NCBI RefSeq assembly: GCF_014643775.1
Contig: NZ_BMKC01000003.1
Location: 372,350-436,349, forward strand
Reading direction: 5' to 3'
Origin: Arenimonas soli
Lineage (GTDB): Bacteria; Pseudomonadota; Gammaproteobacteria; Xanthomonadales; Xanthomonadaceae
Length of the DNA stretch: 64,000 nucleotides
Positions 56,204-64,000 of the stretch are shown here, in pieces. Each line of letters starts with the position of its first letter. Positions within the stretch are counted from its first letter, which is position 1. The notes under the pieces were generated by a model. It saw only the letters and a list, made by a program, of their open reading frames with translations. It had not been told where the DNA came from and did not search any database. A program made the position numbers and the translations under genes.

Positions 56204-56841
56204 ACGTGCTGGGTGACCGCGACGAAGTGGCAGGCACTGCCGCCCAAGACGAAGCCATGCCAGATCGCATGCGCGAACGGGATGCGCTTGTGCATGTAGA
56301 AGTACGTGCCGGCGGTGTAGGACAGGCCGCCGGCCAGCAGCCACAGGATGGTTTCCATGGGCACCTGGCGCAGGAAGGGACCCAGTGCGGTGACCAGCAT
56401 CCAGCCCATGCCCAGGTAGATGGCGGTTGAAAGCCCCTTGAACCGGCCGGTGAAGAACAGCTTGAACACCACCCCGGCAATGGCCAGTGTCCAGATGGCC
56501 GCGAACAGCCACCAGCCGCCGTCCTGGCGCAGGCCGACCAGGGTGAAGGGCGTATAGGTGCCGGCGATCAGGATGAAGATCGCGCAGTGGTCGAACACCT
56601 TCAGCCGGCCGCGCCATTCCAGGTTGCTGGTCATGTGGTACAGCGTGGACGCCAGGTACAGCACGAACAGCGAGGCGCTGAACACGATCGCCCCGGCCAG
56701 CTGCCAGCCATTGCCGAAGGACGCCGAAAGCGTGACCAGTACCGAACCGCCGGCGAGCGCCGCCAGCGCGCCCAGCCCGTGGCTGATGGCGTTGGCGAGT
56801 TCCTCGCGCGGGGATTCGTGGTCTTTTTCGTATTCGGTCAT
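56191..56841 (-). CDS. trhA: hemolysin III family membrane protein TrhA
   Basis: 216-residue seven-helix membrane protein of the PAQR/hemolysin III family. Conserved points are EELANAISHGLGALAALAG at the start, STLYHMT, FDHCAIFILIAGTYTPF and the C-terminal FAHAIWHGFVLGGSACHF. The His and Asp residues of these motifs form the metal site of the family. Proposed roles include membrane-energetics homeostasis; the haemolysin name is historical. The start at 56841 lies 55 bases after the prfC stop. Confidence 0.9.
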   Translation of the reverse strand: MTEYEKDHESPREELANAISHGLGALAALAGGSVLVTLSASFGNGWQLAGAIVFSASLFVLYLASTLYHMTSNLEWRGRLKVFDHCAIFILIAGTYTPFTLVGLRQDGGWWLFAAIWTLAIAGVVFKLFFTGRFKGLSTAIYLGMGWMLVTALGPFLRQVPMETILWLLAGGLSYTAGTYFYMHKRIPFAHAIWHGFVLGGSACHFVAVTQHVVPG

Positions 56842-56896
56842 GGCTCGAGCATGCGCCTGCAGTCTGGAGCTGGCGCTCCAATTTCGTGGGGCGGCC

Positions 56897-58501
56897 TCAG
56901 TCGACGGCCAGGGCCTGCGCATGCTCGCGCGTGGCGGCGAACTCGAAGTCGGGCCAGCGTTCCTGGGTCAGCTGCAGGTTCACGCGGGAAGGCGCCAGGT
57001 AGACCAGCTGGCCGGCGGCATCCACGGCCAGGTGGCTGGCGTTTTTCTCGCGGAACTCTTCGAGCTTCTTCGGCGTGCCGCCCTTCACCCAGCGCGCGGT
57101 GGCGACCGACACCGGCTCGAAGCTGGCATCGACGCTGTATTCGTCCTTCAGGCGGTAGGCCACCACGTCGAACTGCAGCATGCCCACCGCGCCCAGGATG
57201 AGGTCGTTGGACATCAGCGGCCGGAAGAACTGGGTGGCGCCTTCTTCGGAAAGCTGGGCCAGGCCCTTCTGCAGCTGCTTGAGCTTGAGCGGGTCGCGCA
57301 GGCGGGCGCGGCGGAACAGTTCGGGCGCGAAGTTGGGGATGCCGGTGAAGCCCATCGATTCGCCGGTGCTGAAGGTGTCGCCGATCGAGATCGTGCCGTG
57401 GTTGTGCAGGCCGATCACGTCGCCCGGGTAGGCGGTTTCCGCGATCTCGCGGTCGCTGGCCATGAAGGTCAGTGCGTTGGCCAGCTTGTGGTCCTTGCCG
57501 CTGCGAACGTGGAAGGCCTTCATGCCGCTGACGTAGCGGCCCGAACACACGCGCAGGAAGGCCACGCGGTCGCGGTGCTGCGGGTCCATGTTGGCCTGGA
57601 TCTTGAACACGAACCCGCTGAAGGTTTCTTCCTCGGGCATTACCTCGCGCGTGGTGGTGCCGCGCGGCCGCGGTGACGGCGCGTGTTCGACGAAGAAGTC
57701 GAGCAGCGGCTGCACGCCGAAGTTGTTGACCGCCGAGCCGAAGAACACCGGCGTCTGCCTGCCTTCCAGATAGGCCTGCTTGTCGAACGGATGGGACGCG
57801 CCCTGCACCAGCTCGAGTTCGTCGCGCAGGTCGGCCAGCATCTTCCCGCCGATGCGTTCGGCCAGGCCGGGTGCGTCGATGGAGGGGAAGATGGTGCTGT
57901 CCTGGCGCGTGAAGTTGCGGCCCTGTTCGTACAGGTGCACTTCGCCGCTGATCAGGTGCACCACGCCCTTGAGGCGCTGGCCCATGCCGATCGGCCAGGT
58001 GATGGGCGCGCACTGGATGCCCAGCACGCTTTCGACTTCGTCGAGCAATTCGATCGGTTCCTTGCCTTCCCGGTCGAGCTTGTTGATGAAGCTCATGATC
58101 GGCGTGTCGCGCAGCCGGCAGACCTCCATCAGCTTGATCGTGCGGTCCTCGACGCCCTTGGCGACGTCGATCACCATCAGCGCGCTGTCCACCGCGGTGA
58201 GCACGCGGTAGGTGTCTTCGCCGAAGTCGGCGTGGCCGGGGGTGTCGAGCAGGTTGACGATGCGGCCCTCGTAGGGGAACTGCATCACCGAGCTGGTGAC
58301 CGAGATGCCACGCTCCTTTTCCAGCGCCATCCAGTCGGACGTGGCGTGGCGGGCGGCCTTGCGGCCCTTCACCGAGCCGGCCATCTGGATGGCGCCACCG
58401 AACAGCAGCAGCTTTTCGGTCAGCGTGGTCTTGCCGGCGTCGGGGTGCGAAATGATCGCAAACGTGCGGCGGCGGCGGGTTTCAGTCAGATGGTCGGACA
58501 T
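56897..58501 (-). CDS. prfC: peptide chain release factor 3
   Basis: 534-residue GTPase that recycles RF1 and RF2 from the ribosome. G1 is [10 protein letters not shown]2 lies in the [13 protein letters not shown] segment, G3 is [14 protein letters not shown] and G4 is NKLD in [14 protein letters not shown]. The C-terminal domain has [26 protein letters not shown]. The start at 58501 gives the family N-terminus [21 protein letters not shown]. The upstream propeller lipoprotein gene ends 16 bases earlier. Confidence 0.97.
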   Translation of the reverse strand: MSDHLTETRRRRTFAIISHPDAGKTTLTEKLLLFGGAIQMAGSVKGRKAARHATSDWMALEKERGISVTSSVMQFPYEGRIVNLLDTPGHADFGEDTYRVLTAVDSALMVIDVAKGVEDRTIKLMEVCRLRDTPIMSFINKLDREGKEPIELLDEVESVLGIQCAPITWPIGMGQRLKGVVHLISGEVHLYEQGRNFTRQDSTIFPSIDAPGLAERIGGKMLADLRDELELVQGASHPFDKQAYLEGRQTPVFFGSAVNNFGVQPLLDFFVEHAPSPRPRGTTTREVMPEEETFSGFVFKIQANMDPQHRDRVAFLRVCSGRYVSGMKAFHVRSGKDHKLANALTFMASDREIAETAYPGDVIGLHNHGTISIGDTFSTGESMGFTGIPNFAPELFRRARLRDPLKLKQLQKGLAQLSEEGATQFFRPLMSNDLILGAVGMLQFDVVAYRLKDEYSVDASFEPVSVATARWVKGGTPKKLEEFREKNASHLAVDAAGQLVYLAPSRVNLQLTQERWPDFEFAATREHAQALAVD

Positions 58502-58517
58502 AAGCCCGACATTATAG

Positions 58518-59624
58518 CTACTCGCAGCTTCGGCGGATTGAAAGCACCCGGGCGATGTCCTGCCAGTCGAACGCGGCGATGCCGGCGTCGTCATGGGCGG
58601 CATAGAGCGCGCCGTAGGGGAAACGCCGGGTCGCGGAGGCATGCAGCCAGATGCCGTCGGTCATGGCGGTGTTTTCGCCGGTGAAACTGCCCAGGTAGCC
58701 CAGTTCGCGGCGGTCGAAGACGTGGAACACCGTCAGGTCGCGGGCCTGGTCGGTGGCGATCCAGTAGCCGCTGCCGTCGGAACAGGCCCACAGGGCCACG
58801 CCTTCGGCCTGTGCCCGGAAGCGTTCGCGGGGCAGGTTGGTGCCGGCGTAGTTGCCCGACAGGTCGTAGACGCGCAGCGTCGTGCCCACGCGGAGGTCTT
58901 CCTCGGCAATCAGCAGGCGGTCGTGCAGGGGGTCGCCGGCGATCGATTCGACCATGCGCAGCGCACCGGCCTCGGTGGTGTCGCCGAAATGGCCCTGGTA
59001 CTCGCTTTCCAGCCCGCCCATCGGCGGCATGCGCAGCCGGAAGCGTTTCACGCGCTGGTCCAGCTCGTGCATCGGCGGCAGGGTTTCGGTGCGGTAATCG
59101 GCCATGAAGCTGTCGGTCACCAGCAGCTGAAGCTCGCCCGGCGCGGTTTCGTTCAACCACAGTCCGTAGGGGCTGCGCAGTACGTCCTGGCCGACCATGG
59201 CAACGGGGTCGAAGTCGGGCAGCCGCAGGACCTGGACCCGGTGGTTGTCGCGCTCGACCACGAACACCAGGTCGCCGAATACCGCGATGCCGTTGGGCCG
59301 GTTGAATTGCCCGGGGCGGTCGCCGCGTTCGCCGAAGGCCAGGCGGTACTCGCCGTCGTCACCGTCGAAAACCACCAGCTGGTGGCTCTCCTTGCCGGTG
59401 GCGATCAGCCAGGTATGGCCCTCGGGCGTGGTCCAGCTGGCCACCGAGTCGATCTCGTGCTCGGGCATTTCCGGGCTGAGGAAAGCCTCGGGCACCGGCA
59501 CCGAATCGGCGCCGAAGACATCGGGCATCGGCTTGGACGACGGATCCGGCTGTGGCGGGGCGGGCACGCTGGCGCAGCCGGCCAGCAGCAGGGCGAAGGC
59601 GAGGGGGGCGAGGAGGGTGCGCAT
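58518..59624 (-). CDS. propeller-type lipoprotein (phytase-like/NHL-like)
   Basis: 368-residue lipoprotein with lipobox LLAGC (Cys17). The mature domain has several blade-like repeats with aromatic and Asp-rich turns ([70 protein letters not shown]), in part like NHL repeats and in part like beta-propeller phytases. A catalytic phytase assignment is not proven: calcium-site residues cannot be confirmed by eye. The start at 59624 begins the signal peptide. An inverted-repeat unit sits 25 bases upstream of the start. Confidence 0.78.
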   Translation of the reverse strand: MRTLLAPLAFALLLAGCASVPAPPQPDPSSKPMPDVFGADSVPVPEAFLSPEMPEHEIDSVASWTTPEGHTWLIATGKESHQLVVFDGDDGEYRLAFGERGDRPGQFNRPNGIAVFGDLVFVVERDNHRVQVLRLPDFDPVAMVGQDVLRSPYGLWLNETAPGELQLLVTDSFMADYRTETLPPMHELDQRVKRFRLRMPPMGGLESEYQGHFGDTTEAGALRMVESIAGDPLHDRLLIAEEDLRVGTTLRVYDLSGNYAGTNLPRERFRAQAEGVALWACSDGSGYWIATDQARDLTVFHVFDRRELGYLGSFTGENTAMTDGIWLHASATRRFPYGALYAAHDDAGIAAFDWQDIARVLSIRRSCE

Positions 59625-59648
59625 AGCCCCAAAGTATGCGTCGAAAAT

Positions 59649-59708
59649 GGGGTCAGAGAACATTGGCGTTTGAATCTGTGGTTTTAAGTGCTGATGTTCT
59701 CTGACCCC
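59649..59708. repeat. GGGGTCAGAGAACAT inverted-repeat unit, intergenic copy
   Basis: A perfect 15-base inverted repeat, GGGGTCAGAGAACAT (59649-59663) and its complement (59694-59708), flanks 30 bases. Outside, AAAT and AAAC extend the match by three bases. Same end motif as the copies within hrpA and yoaA. It lies between the lipoprotein start and the metX promoter, and could form a 15-bp hairpin in RNA from either strand. Confidence 0.85.
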
Positions 59709-59756
59709 GTTTCAGGGGGACTCCATTCCAGGCATCGCTTCATCGGCATGAAGCGA

Positions 59757-59785
59757 TTGACAAGTCCTGACGGTCCGGGCAAAGT
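59757..59785 (+). promoter_or_regulatory. promoter of the metX-metB-hom operon
   Basis: A perfect -35 TTGACA (59757-59762) is followed after 17 bases by CAAAGT (59780-59785), a weak -10 with three of six matches. A start point near 59792 would fall a few bases before the first strand of the SAM riboswitch, which fits well. The bases between the repeat unit and this promoter (59709-59756) show nothing else. Confidence 0.6.
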
Positions 59786-59797
59786 CGGCCTCGCAAT

Positions 59798-59922
59798 CCC
59801 ATCGAGACCGGCTGAGGGGTAGGCCCAATGACGCCGGGGCAACCCATGCGCGAGCAATCACGCATGAAGGTGCCAATTCCTGCGGGGGCGTCCGGATGGT
59901 CCGGTGCTCGCCGAAAGATGGG
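59798..59922 (+). ncRNA. SAM-I (S-box) riboswitch upstream of metX
   Basis: The aptamer matches the S-box consensus closely. P1 is CCCATC (59798-59803) with GATGGG (59917-59922). The core includes GAGACCGGCTGAGGGG, GGCCCAATGACGCC, GGGGCAACC, then a P3 stem CATGCG/CGCATG, and GAAGGTGCCAATTCCTGC, ending GAAAGATGGG. It binds S-adenosylmethionine. The operon makes homoserine and activates and converts it for methionine synthesis, so feedback off-switching by SAM is expected. Confidence 0.93.
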
Positions 59923-59970
59923 TCGTGTTTCCCCCGCGAAGGGGGCTGCCCGACTTCTTTCACCGCCGGA

Positions 59971-59993
59971 CTCCCTGGGTTTGCCCCAAGGAG
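59971..59993 (+). promoter_or_regulatory. hairpin sequestering the metX ribosome-binding site
   Basis: CTCCCTGGG (59971-59979) can pair with CCCAAGGAG (59985-59993) with one mismatch around a 5-base loop. The 3' strand contains the Shine-Dalgarno AAGGAG (59988-59993), 6 bases before the ATG. The riboswitch could therefore control translation. A second hairpin, CCCCC/GGGGG at 59931-59945, lies between aptamer and this site but lacks a T-run. Which of the two responds to SAM is inference. Confidence 0.6.
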
Positions 59994-59999
59994 CCCGCC

Positions 60000-61013
60000 A
60001 TGTCCCTCAGTTCCCCCCAGGTCCACGTCGAAGCCGCGCCCCTGGCCGCGGCGTTTTCCCTTTCGCCGCCATCCGCGCGGCGGTTCCTGCTGGAACTGGA
60101 CCTGCCGATGCGACATGCCGGCCTGCGCCGCGTGCGCGTCCGGGGTGAGTGGCGAGGTCCGGCGGACGCGCCCTGGGTCGTGGTGGCGGGCGGCATTTCC
60201 GCCGGCTGCAAGCTGGCCAGCGACGAACGCGGCGAAGGCTGGTGGCCGGCCCAGGTGGGGCCGGGCCGCGCCGTCGACACCGCCCGCCGGCGCGTGCTGG
60301 CCATCGACTGGATCGGCGCCGACGGCTGCCTGGACCAGCCCATCGACCCCGCGGACCAGGCCGACGCACTGGCCGTCGTGCTGGATCGTCTCGAAGCCGG
60401 CCGCGTCGCGGCCTTCGTCGGCGCCAGCTACGGGGCCATGGTCGGGCTGCAGTTCGCCGCCCGCCATGGCGACCGGCTTGATCGCCTGGTGGCGATTTCC
60501 GGGGCGCACCGCCCGCACCCCTACGCCAGTGCGTGGCGCGCGCTGCAGCGGCAGGTCGTTGCCCTGGGCCGGGAGGAAGGGCAGGTGTCGCGGGCCCTGT
60601 CGCTGGCGCGCCAGTGGGCGATGCTTAGCTACCGCACCCCGGAAGAGTTCGCCGCCCGCTTCGACAGCCCGGCGGTGCTTGATGGCCAACGCGCCCGCGT
60701 CGCCGCCGAGGACTACCTGACCCACTGCGGCCAGCGCTATGCGGCACGCTGGTGCAGCACCGCCTTCCTGCGGCTGTCCGAATCGATCGACCTGCAGCAG
60801 CTCGACCCCGGTGCCATCACCGTACCCACCACCGTCGTCGCCGTCGCCGAAGACCGGCTGGTGCCGCTTTCCGACCTGCAGGCCCTGGTGGAAGCCCTGG
60901 GCGGACCGGCCCGCCTGCGCGTACTGCGTTCGCCCTTTGGCCACGACGCATTCCTGAAGGAGGGCCCCGCCATCACCCGGATCCTGCGCGACAGCCTGGA
61001 GGTGCCGGCATGA
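60000..61013 (+). CDS. metX: homoserine O-acyltransferase (MetX family)
   Basis: 337-residue alpha/beta-hydrolase. The catalytic triad is Ser143 in GASYGAMVG, Asp285 in VAEDRLVP and His315 in FGHDAF. It activates homoserine with an acyl group, succinyl or acetyl, before sulfur transfer. Acyl specificity cannot be read reliably here, and some MetX relatives in xanthomonads act on serine. The position before metB and hom and behind a SAM riboswitch favours homoserine. The start at 60000 is fixed by the AAGGAG site. The stop overlaps metB by ATGA. Confidence 0.9.
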   Translation: MSLSSPQVHVEAAPLAAAFSLSPPSARRFLLELDLPMRHAGLRRVRVRGEWRGPADAPWVVVAGGISAGCKLASDERGEGWWPAQVGPGRAVDTARRRVLAIDWIGADGCLDQPIDPADQADALAVVLDRLEAGRVAAFVGASYGAMVGLQFAARHGDRLDRLVAISGAHRPHPYASAWRALQRQVVALGREEGQVSRALSLARQWAMLSYRTPEEFAARFDSPAVLDGQRARVAAEDYLTHCGQRYAARWCSTAFLRLSESIDLQQLDPGAITVPTTVVAVAEDRLVPLSDLQALVEALGGPARLRVLRSPFGHDAFLKEGPAITRILRDSLEVPA

Positions 61014-62203
61014 GCGCCTGTTGCCCCGCCACCACGGCCGTGCGCGCCGGCATCGACGCCGACACCGCCTTCGGCGCCGTCACGCCGCCGCTGGTGCTGT
61101 CGAGCAATTTCAGCTTCGCCGGCTTCGACGCCAAGCGCCGCTACGATTACACCCGCAGCGGCAATCCCACCCGTGACCTGCTGGCCGGTGCCCTGGCCGA
61201 GCTCGAAGGCGGCGCCGGCGCCGTGGTCACGGCCACCGGCATGGCGGCGGTGGCGCTGGTCGCCGAAGCGCTGCTGCAGCCGGGGGACCGCCTGGTGGTG
61301 ACGCGCGACTGCTACGGCGGCAGCTGGCGCTTGTTCGATGCATTGGCGCGCAAGGGCCGCTTCGAACTGGAGCTGGTGGACCTGGGTGACCCCGTGGCGC
61401 TCGCCGAGGCGCTTTCACGTCCGGCGCGGCTGGTCTGGGTGGAAACGCCCTCGAACCCGCTGCTGCGCATCACCGACCTGCGTGCGGCGGCGCTGGCGGC
61501 GCACGCCAACGGCGCGCTGCTGCTGGTGGACAACACCTTCCTGTCGCCGGCCCTGCAGCGTCCCTTCGATTTCGGTGCCGACCTGGTGCTGCACTCGACC
61601 ACCAAATACATCAACGGCCACAGCGACGTCGTCGGCGGCGCCGTGGTCGCCCGCGACCCGGCGCTGCTCGATACGCTGGCCTGGTGGGCGAACGCCTTGG
61701 GCGTCACCGGCTCTCCCTTCGACAGTTTCCTGACGCTGCGCGGCCTGCGCACCCTCGACGCCCGCCTGCGCGTGCACCAGGAAAACGCCGCGGCGCTGGC
61801 CGAACGTTTCGCAGGCCATCCGGCGGTACGCGCCACGCACTATCCCGGCCTGGCCGGCCATCCCGGCCACCGGCTGGCGACGCGCCAGCAGCGCGGCTTC
61901 GGCGCGATGCTGTCGTTCGAGCTGCACGGCGGCGTGCAGGCCGTGCGCGCCTTCCTGGGTCCGCTGCGCAACGTCACCCTGGCCGAATCCCTGGGCGGCG
62001 TCGAAAGCCTGGTCGCGCACCCGGCGACCATGACCCATGCGGCCATGTCGGCCGAGGCCCGTCGCGCGGCCGGCATCGGCGACGGCTTGCTGCGCCTGTC
62101 GGTCGGTATCGAAGCGCTCGATGACCTGGAGGCCGACCTGCTGCGCGCGCTCGATGCCGCCGGTCGCACGGCCGAAGCCGCGGTCGCCGGAGACCTGGCA
62201 TGA
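61010..62203 (+). CDS. metB: cystathionine gamma-synthase (Cys/Met PLP enzyme)
   Basis: 397-residue PLP-dependent enzyme of the trans-sulfuration family. The PLP lysine is Lys199 in LHSTTKYINGHSDV, and the family segments YDYTRSGNPTRDLL and VWVETPSNPLLRITDL are intact. It joins O-acylhomoserine with cysteine to form cystathionine; the related O-acylhomoserine sulfhydrylase activity cannot be excluded by sequence alone. It is coupled by ATGA overlaps to metX and hom, so all three steps are co-produced. Confidence 0.9.
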   Translation: MSACCPATTAVRAGIDADTAFGAVTPPLVLSSNFSFAGFDAKRRYDYTRSGNPTRDLLAGALAELEGGAGAVVTATGMAAVALVAEALLQPGDRLVVTRDCYGGSWRLFDALARKGRFELELVDLGDPVALAEALSRPARLVWVETPSNPLLRITDLRAAALAAHANGALLLVDNTFLSPALQRPFDFGADLVLHSTTKYINGHSDVVGGAVVARDPALLDTLAWWANALGVTGSPFDSFLTLRGLRTLDARLRVHQENAAALAERFAGHPAVRATHYPGLAGHPGHRLATRQQRGFGAMLSFELHGGVQAVRAFLGPLRNVTLAESLGGVESLVAHPATMTHAAMSAEARRAAGIGDGLLRLSVGIEALDDLEADLLRALDAAGRTAEAAVAGDLA

Positions 62204-63282
62204 GCGCGTTCCTGGATCTGCTGCCGGACCGCCCGCGCCGGCTGGCCGTGCTTGGCGCCGGCACCGTCGGCAGGGCGCTGCTGCCGCGGCTGGCCGCGCT
62301 TGAACCGACGCTGTCCTTGTGCCTGCTGGCCACGTCACGCTGGCGCTGTGCCGATCCCGAGGGATTGCCGGCCGGCGCTGCGCTTGCCGCCATCGCCCTT
62401 GCGCAGGCCGGGCCGGACGCCGCGCCCGATACCGTCCAGGCCCACGACGGCAGCGGCGACCTGCCTGCCTGGTTCGGCCCCGGCGACGTGCTGGTGGACG
62501 CCACGGCCAGCGAAGCGCTCGCGGCCCGGCACGCACGCTGGCTGCAGCGCGGCCTGCGCGTGGTGACGGCGAACAAGCTCGGTGTCGGTGGGCCGCTGAT
62601 CCGCCACCAGCAGGTGCGTCGCCAGGTCGAAAACGGTGCCTGGTACGGCGACGCCGCCACCGTCGGTGCCGGCCTGCCCTTGCTGCGTTGCGTCCGCGAC
62701 CTGCGTGCCGGAGGCGACCGGGTAAGCGCGCTGGCCGGGGTGCTGTCGGGCACGCTGGCCTGGTTGTTCGATGGCTACGATGGCAGCACGCCGTTCTCCG
62801 CGCGCGTGCGCGAAGCGGTGGCCCTGGGCTACGCCGAACCCGACCCGCGCGTGGACCTTTCCGGCGAGGACGTGCGGCGCAAGCTGCTGATCCTGGCGCG
62901 GGCCGCGGGCCAGCCGCTGGACGCCGGTGATGTACAGGTCGAGTCGCTGCTTACGCCGGCGCTGCTCGGGGCGCGGGACGCCGCGTCCACGGACGCCGCG
63001 CTGGTGTCACTGGACCACGCGCTGTCAGTCCGTGCCCGCGATGCGGCTGCCAGGGGAAACGTGCTGCGCTACGTCGCCAGGCTCGACGGTGCGCACGCGC
63101 GCATCGGCCTCGAATCCCTGCCGCTGGGCCACGCCCTGGCCCAGGGCGGTGCCTGCGACAACCGCGTGGCGATCTGGAGCTGTCGCTACGATCAACGCCC
63201 GTTGGTGATCCAGGGGCCAGGCGCCGGCGCCGGGGTCACCGCGGCGGCGCTGCTCGACGACATCCGCCGCGCAACCACCTGA
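62200..63282 (+). CDS. hom: homoserine dehydrogenase
   Basis: 360-residue NAD(P)-dependent enzyme that reduces aspartate semialdehyde to homoserine. The nucleotide motif is GAGTVG (19-24), and the catalytic region has VVTANKLGVGGPL. The family signature is around GTLAWLF and GYAEPDPRVDLSGEDVRRKLLILAR. Unlike ThrA or MetL of E. coli there is no aspartokinase domain and no C-terminal ACT domain. It supplies the substrate of metX. It converges on the phosphate transporter gene with 15 bases between the stops. Confidence 0.92.
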   Translation: MSAFLDLLPDRPRRLAVLGAGTVGRALLPRLAALEPTLSLCLLATSRWRCADPEGLPAGAALAAIALAQAGPDAAPDTVQAHDGSGDLPAWFGPGDVLVDATASEALAARHARWLQRGLRVVTANKLGVGGPLIRHQQVRRQVENGAWYGDAATVGAGLPLLRCVRDLRAGGDRVSALAGVLSGTLAWLFDGYDGSTPFSARVREAVALGYAEPDPRVDLSGEDVRRKLLILARAAGQPLDAGDVQVESLLTPALLGARDAASTDAALVSLDHALSVRARDAAARGNVLRYVARLDGAHARIGLESLPLGHALAQGGACDNRVAIWSCRYDQRPLVIQGPGAGAGVTAAALLDDIRRATT

Positions 63283-63297
63283 CGCTCGCAGGCGCGG

Positions 63298-64000
63298 TCA
63301 GCCCAGGGCGACGCCGCGGATCATGAAGAAGATGCCCGCGGCCATCAGCGCAGACGCCGGCACGGTGACGATCCAGGCGGCGACCACCTTGAGCATGATC
63401 GAGCGCTTGACCAGGGCCTGCTTGTGGTAGCGCCGCAGGCTCTTGCGTTCCTGCTTGGAGATCGGGGTGAGGCCGGCTTTGACCTCGCGCTTGAGCTTCT
63501 TGATCATTTCCGATTTTTCGGCGCGCGACGCGGCTTCGAACCGGGCGAAGAAGGCTTCCACCTCGTGCCGTTCGGTCTCGTGGGCGGCGTGGTGGGCTTC
63601 GATCTCGGCGATGATGCGCTGGTAGTTGGCCTTGAGGTATTCACGCAGGAAGCCGACGCCGAACACCGCGCCGATGGTGACGTGGGTGGTGGAGATCGGC
63701 AGGCCCAGCTGCGAAGCCACGATCACCGTCAGCGTCGCCGCCATGGCGATGCAGTAGGCGCGCATCGGGTCGATTTCGGTGATTTCGTCGCCGACCGTCT
63801 TGATCAGGCGCGGCCCGTAAAGCGCCAGGCCCACCGACAGGCCGATGGCGCCCAGCAGCATCACCCACAGCGGCACCGCGACCTTGCCGTGCACGCCTTG
63901 GCTGATCAGCGCATCGTGGATGGCCGCCAGCGGGCCGATGGCATTGGCCACGTCGTTGGAACCATGGGCGAAGCTGAGCAGGGCCGCCGCGGCCATCAGC
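63298..64000 (-). CDS. pit: PiT-family inorganic phosphate transporter (5' part beyond window)
   Basis: C-terminal 234 residues or so of a PHO4/PiT permease. The signature FAHGSNDVANAIGPLAA is near the visible N-terminal end, followed by helices (VMLLGAIGLSVGLALYGPRLI) and the second signature QLGLPISTTHVTIGAVFGVGFLRE. A charged cytoplasmic loop (about 120-190) lies before the last helices VVAAWIVTVPASALMAAGIFFMI. The start of the gene lies past base 64000, so its full length and N-terminal signature are not visible. Confidence 0.92.
   Translation of the reverse strand, partial: LMAAAALLSFAHGSNDVANAIGPLAAIHDALISQGVHGKVAVPLWVMLLGAIGLSVGLALYGPRLIKTVGDEITEIDPMRAYCIAMAATLTVIVASQLGLPISTTHVTIGAVFGVGFLREYLKANYQRIIAEIEAHHAAHETERHEVEAFFARFEAASRAEKSEMIKKLKREVKAGLTPISKQERKSLRRYHKQALVKRSIMLKVVAAWIVTVPASALMAAGIFFMIRGVALG

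Overview
The window is a GC-rich, almost gap-free stretch of a gammaproteobacterial chromosome, most likely from the order Lysobacterales (Xanthomonadales). The pointers are a metX-metB-hom methionine operon led by a SAM-I riboswitch, a regulatory PTS with both HPr kinase and a mannose-type EIIA downstream of rpoN-hpf-ptsN, a XanB-type bifunctional mannose enzyme, DUF3108 and DUF2066 genes beside purN/purM, and GTAGGAGC-type interspersed repeats. The taxonomic call is inference from gene content and order; no rRNA gene is present. No phage, insertion-sequence transposase, plasmid or CRISPR locus was seen.

Layout. 1-1373: end of queE, queC and tRNA-Lys with its terminator. 1422-4356 (minus): LpxR-like outer-membrane enzyme and recQ. 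4469-6032: lipoprotein, papain-like hydrolase and dps. 6126-12838: hrpA, an exported hypothetical protein and relA. 12900-18843: a membrane-anchored TPR-like protein and a 1440-residue glycosyltransferase with three transferase modules. 18916-24567 (plus): mrcB, lipoprotein, yoaA, tsaB. 24571-26664 (minus): a Nudix-cupin fusion and mgtE. 26665-27219: an intergenic compound repeat.

27220-37117 (minus) is one long overlapping gene train: kdsD-kdsC-lptC-lptA-lptB-rpoN-hpf-ptsN-hprK-rapZ-EIIA(Man)-ptsH-ptsI. It joins Kdo synthesis and LPS export to sigma-54, ribosome hibernation and a PTS without sugar permease subunits. 37188-38706 (plus) holds ibaG and murA. 38703-41123 (minus) holds DUF3108, purN and purM. 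41240-46511 (plus) is a six-gene chain linked by 4-base ATGA overlaps: DUF2066, CDP-alcohol phosphatidyltransferase, PerM, hda, amgK, murU. AmgK and MurU form the peptidoglycan-recycling bypass that feeds UDP-MurNAc past MurA.

46637-50634 holds a membrane diguanylate cyclase, a XanB-type enzyme, a nucleotide-sugar epimerase and a small hypothetical. 50573-54006 (minus) holds a PAS histidine kinase with a tiny coupled upstream ORF, a beta-barrel candidate and hslO. 54040-56178 (plus) holds mtgA, a polyprenyl-phosphate glycosyltransferase and a CBS protein. 56191-59624 (minus) holds trhA, prfC and a propeller lipoprotein. 59757-63282 (plus) is a promoter, SAM-I riboswitch and metX-metB-hom. The window ends inside a PiT phosphate transporter.

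Most of this is core genome. The less ordinary content is a family of GGGGTCAGA-ended inverted-repeat units, two of which lie in frame inside helicase genes (hrpA, yoaA); a REP-like palindrome forming the C-terminus of PerM; a nested 0.5-kb repeat after mgtE; a Nudix-cupin fusion; an unlinked triple glycosyltransferase; and a 56-codon ORF coupled to the histidine kinase. I did not find convincing evidence of a new defence or mobile system.
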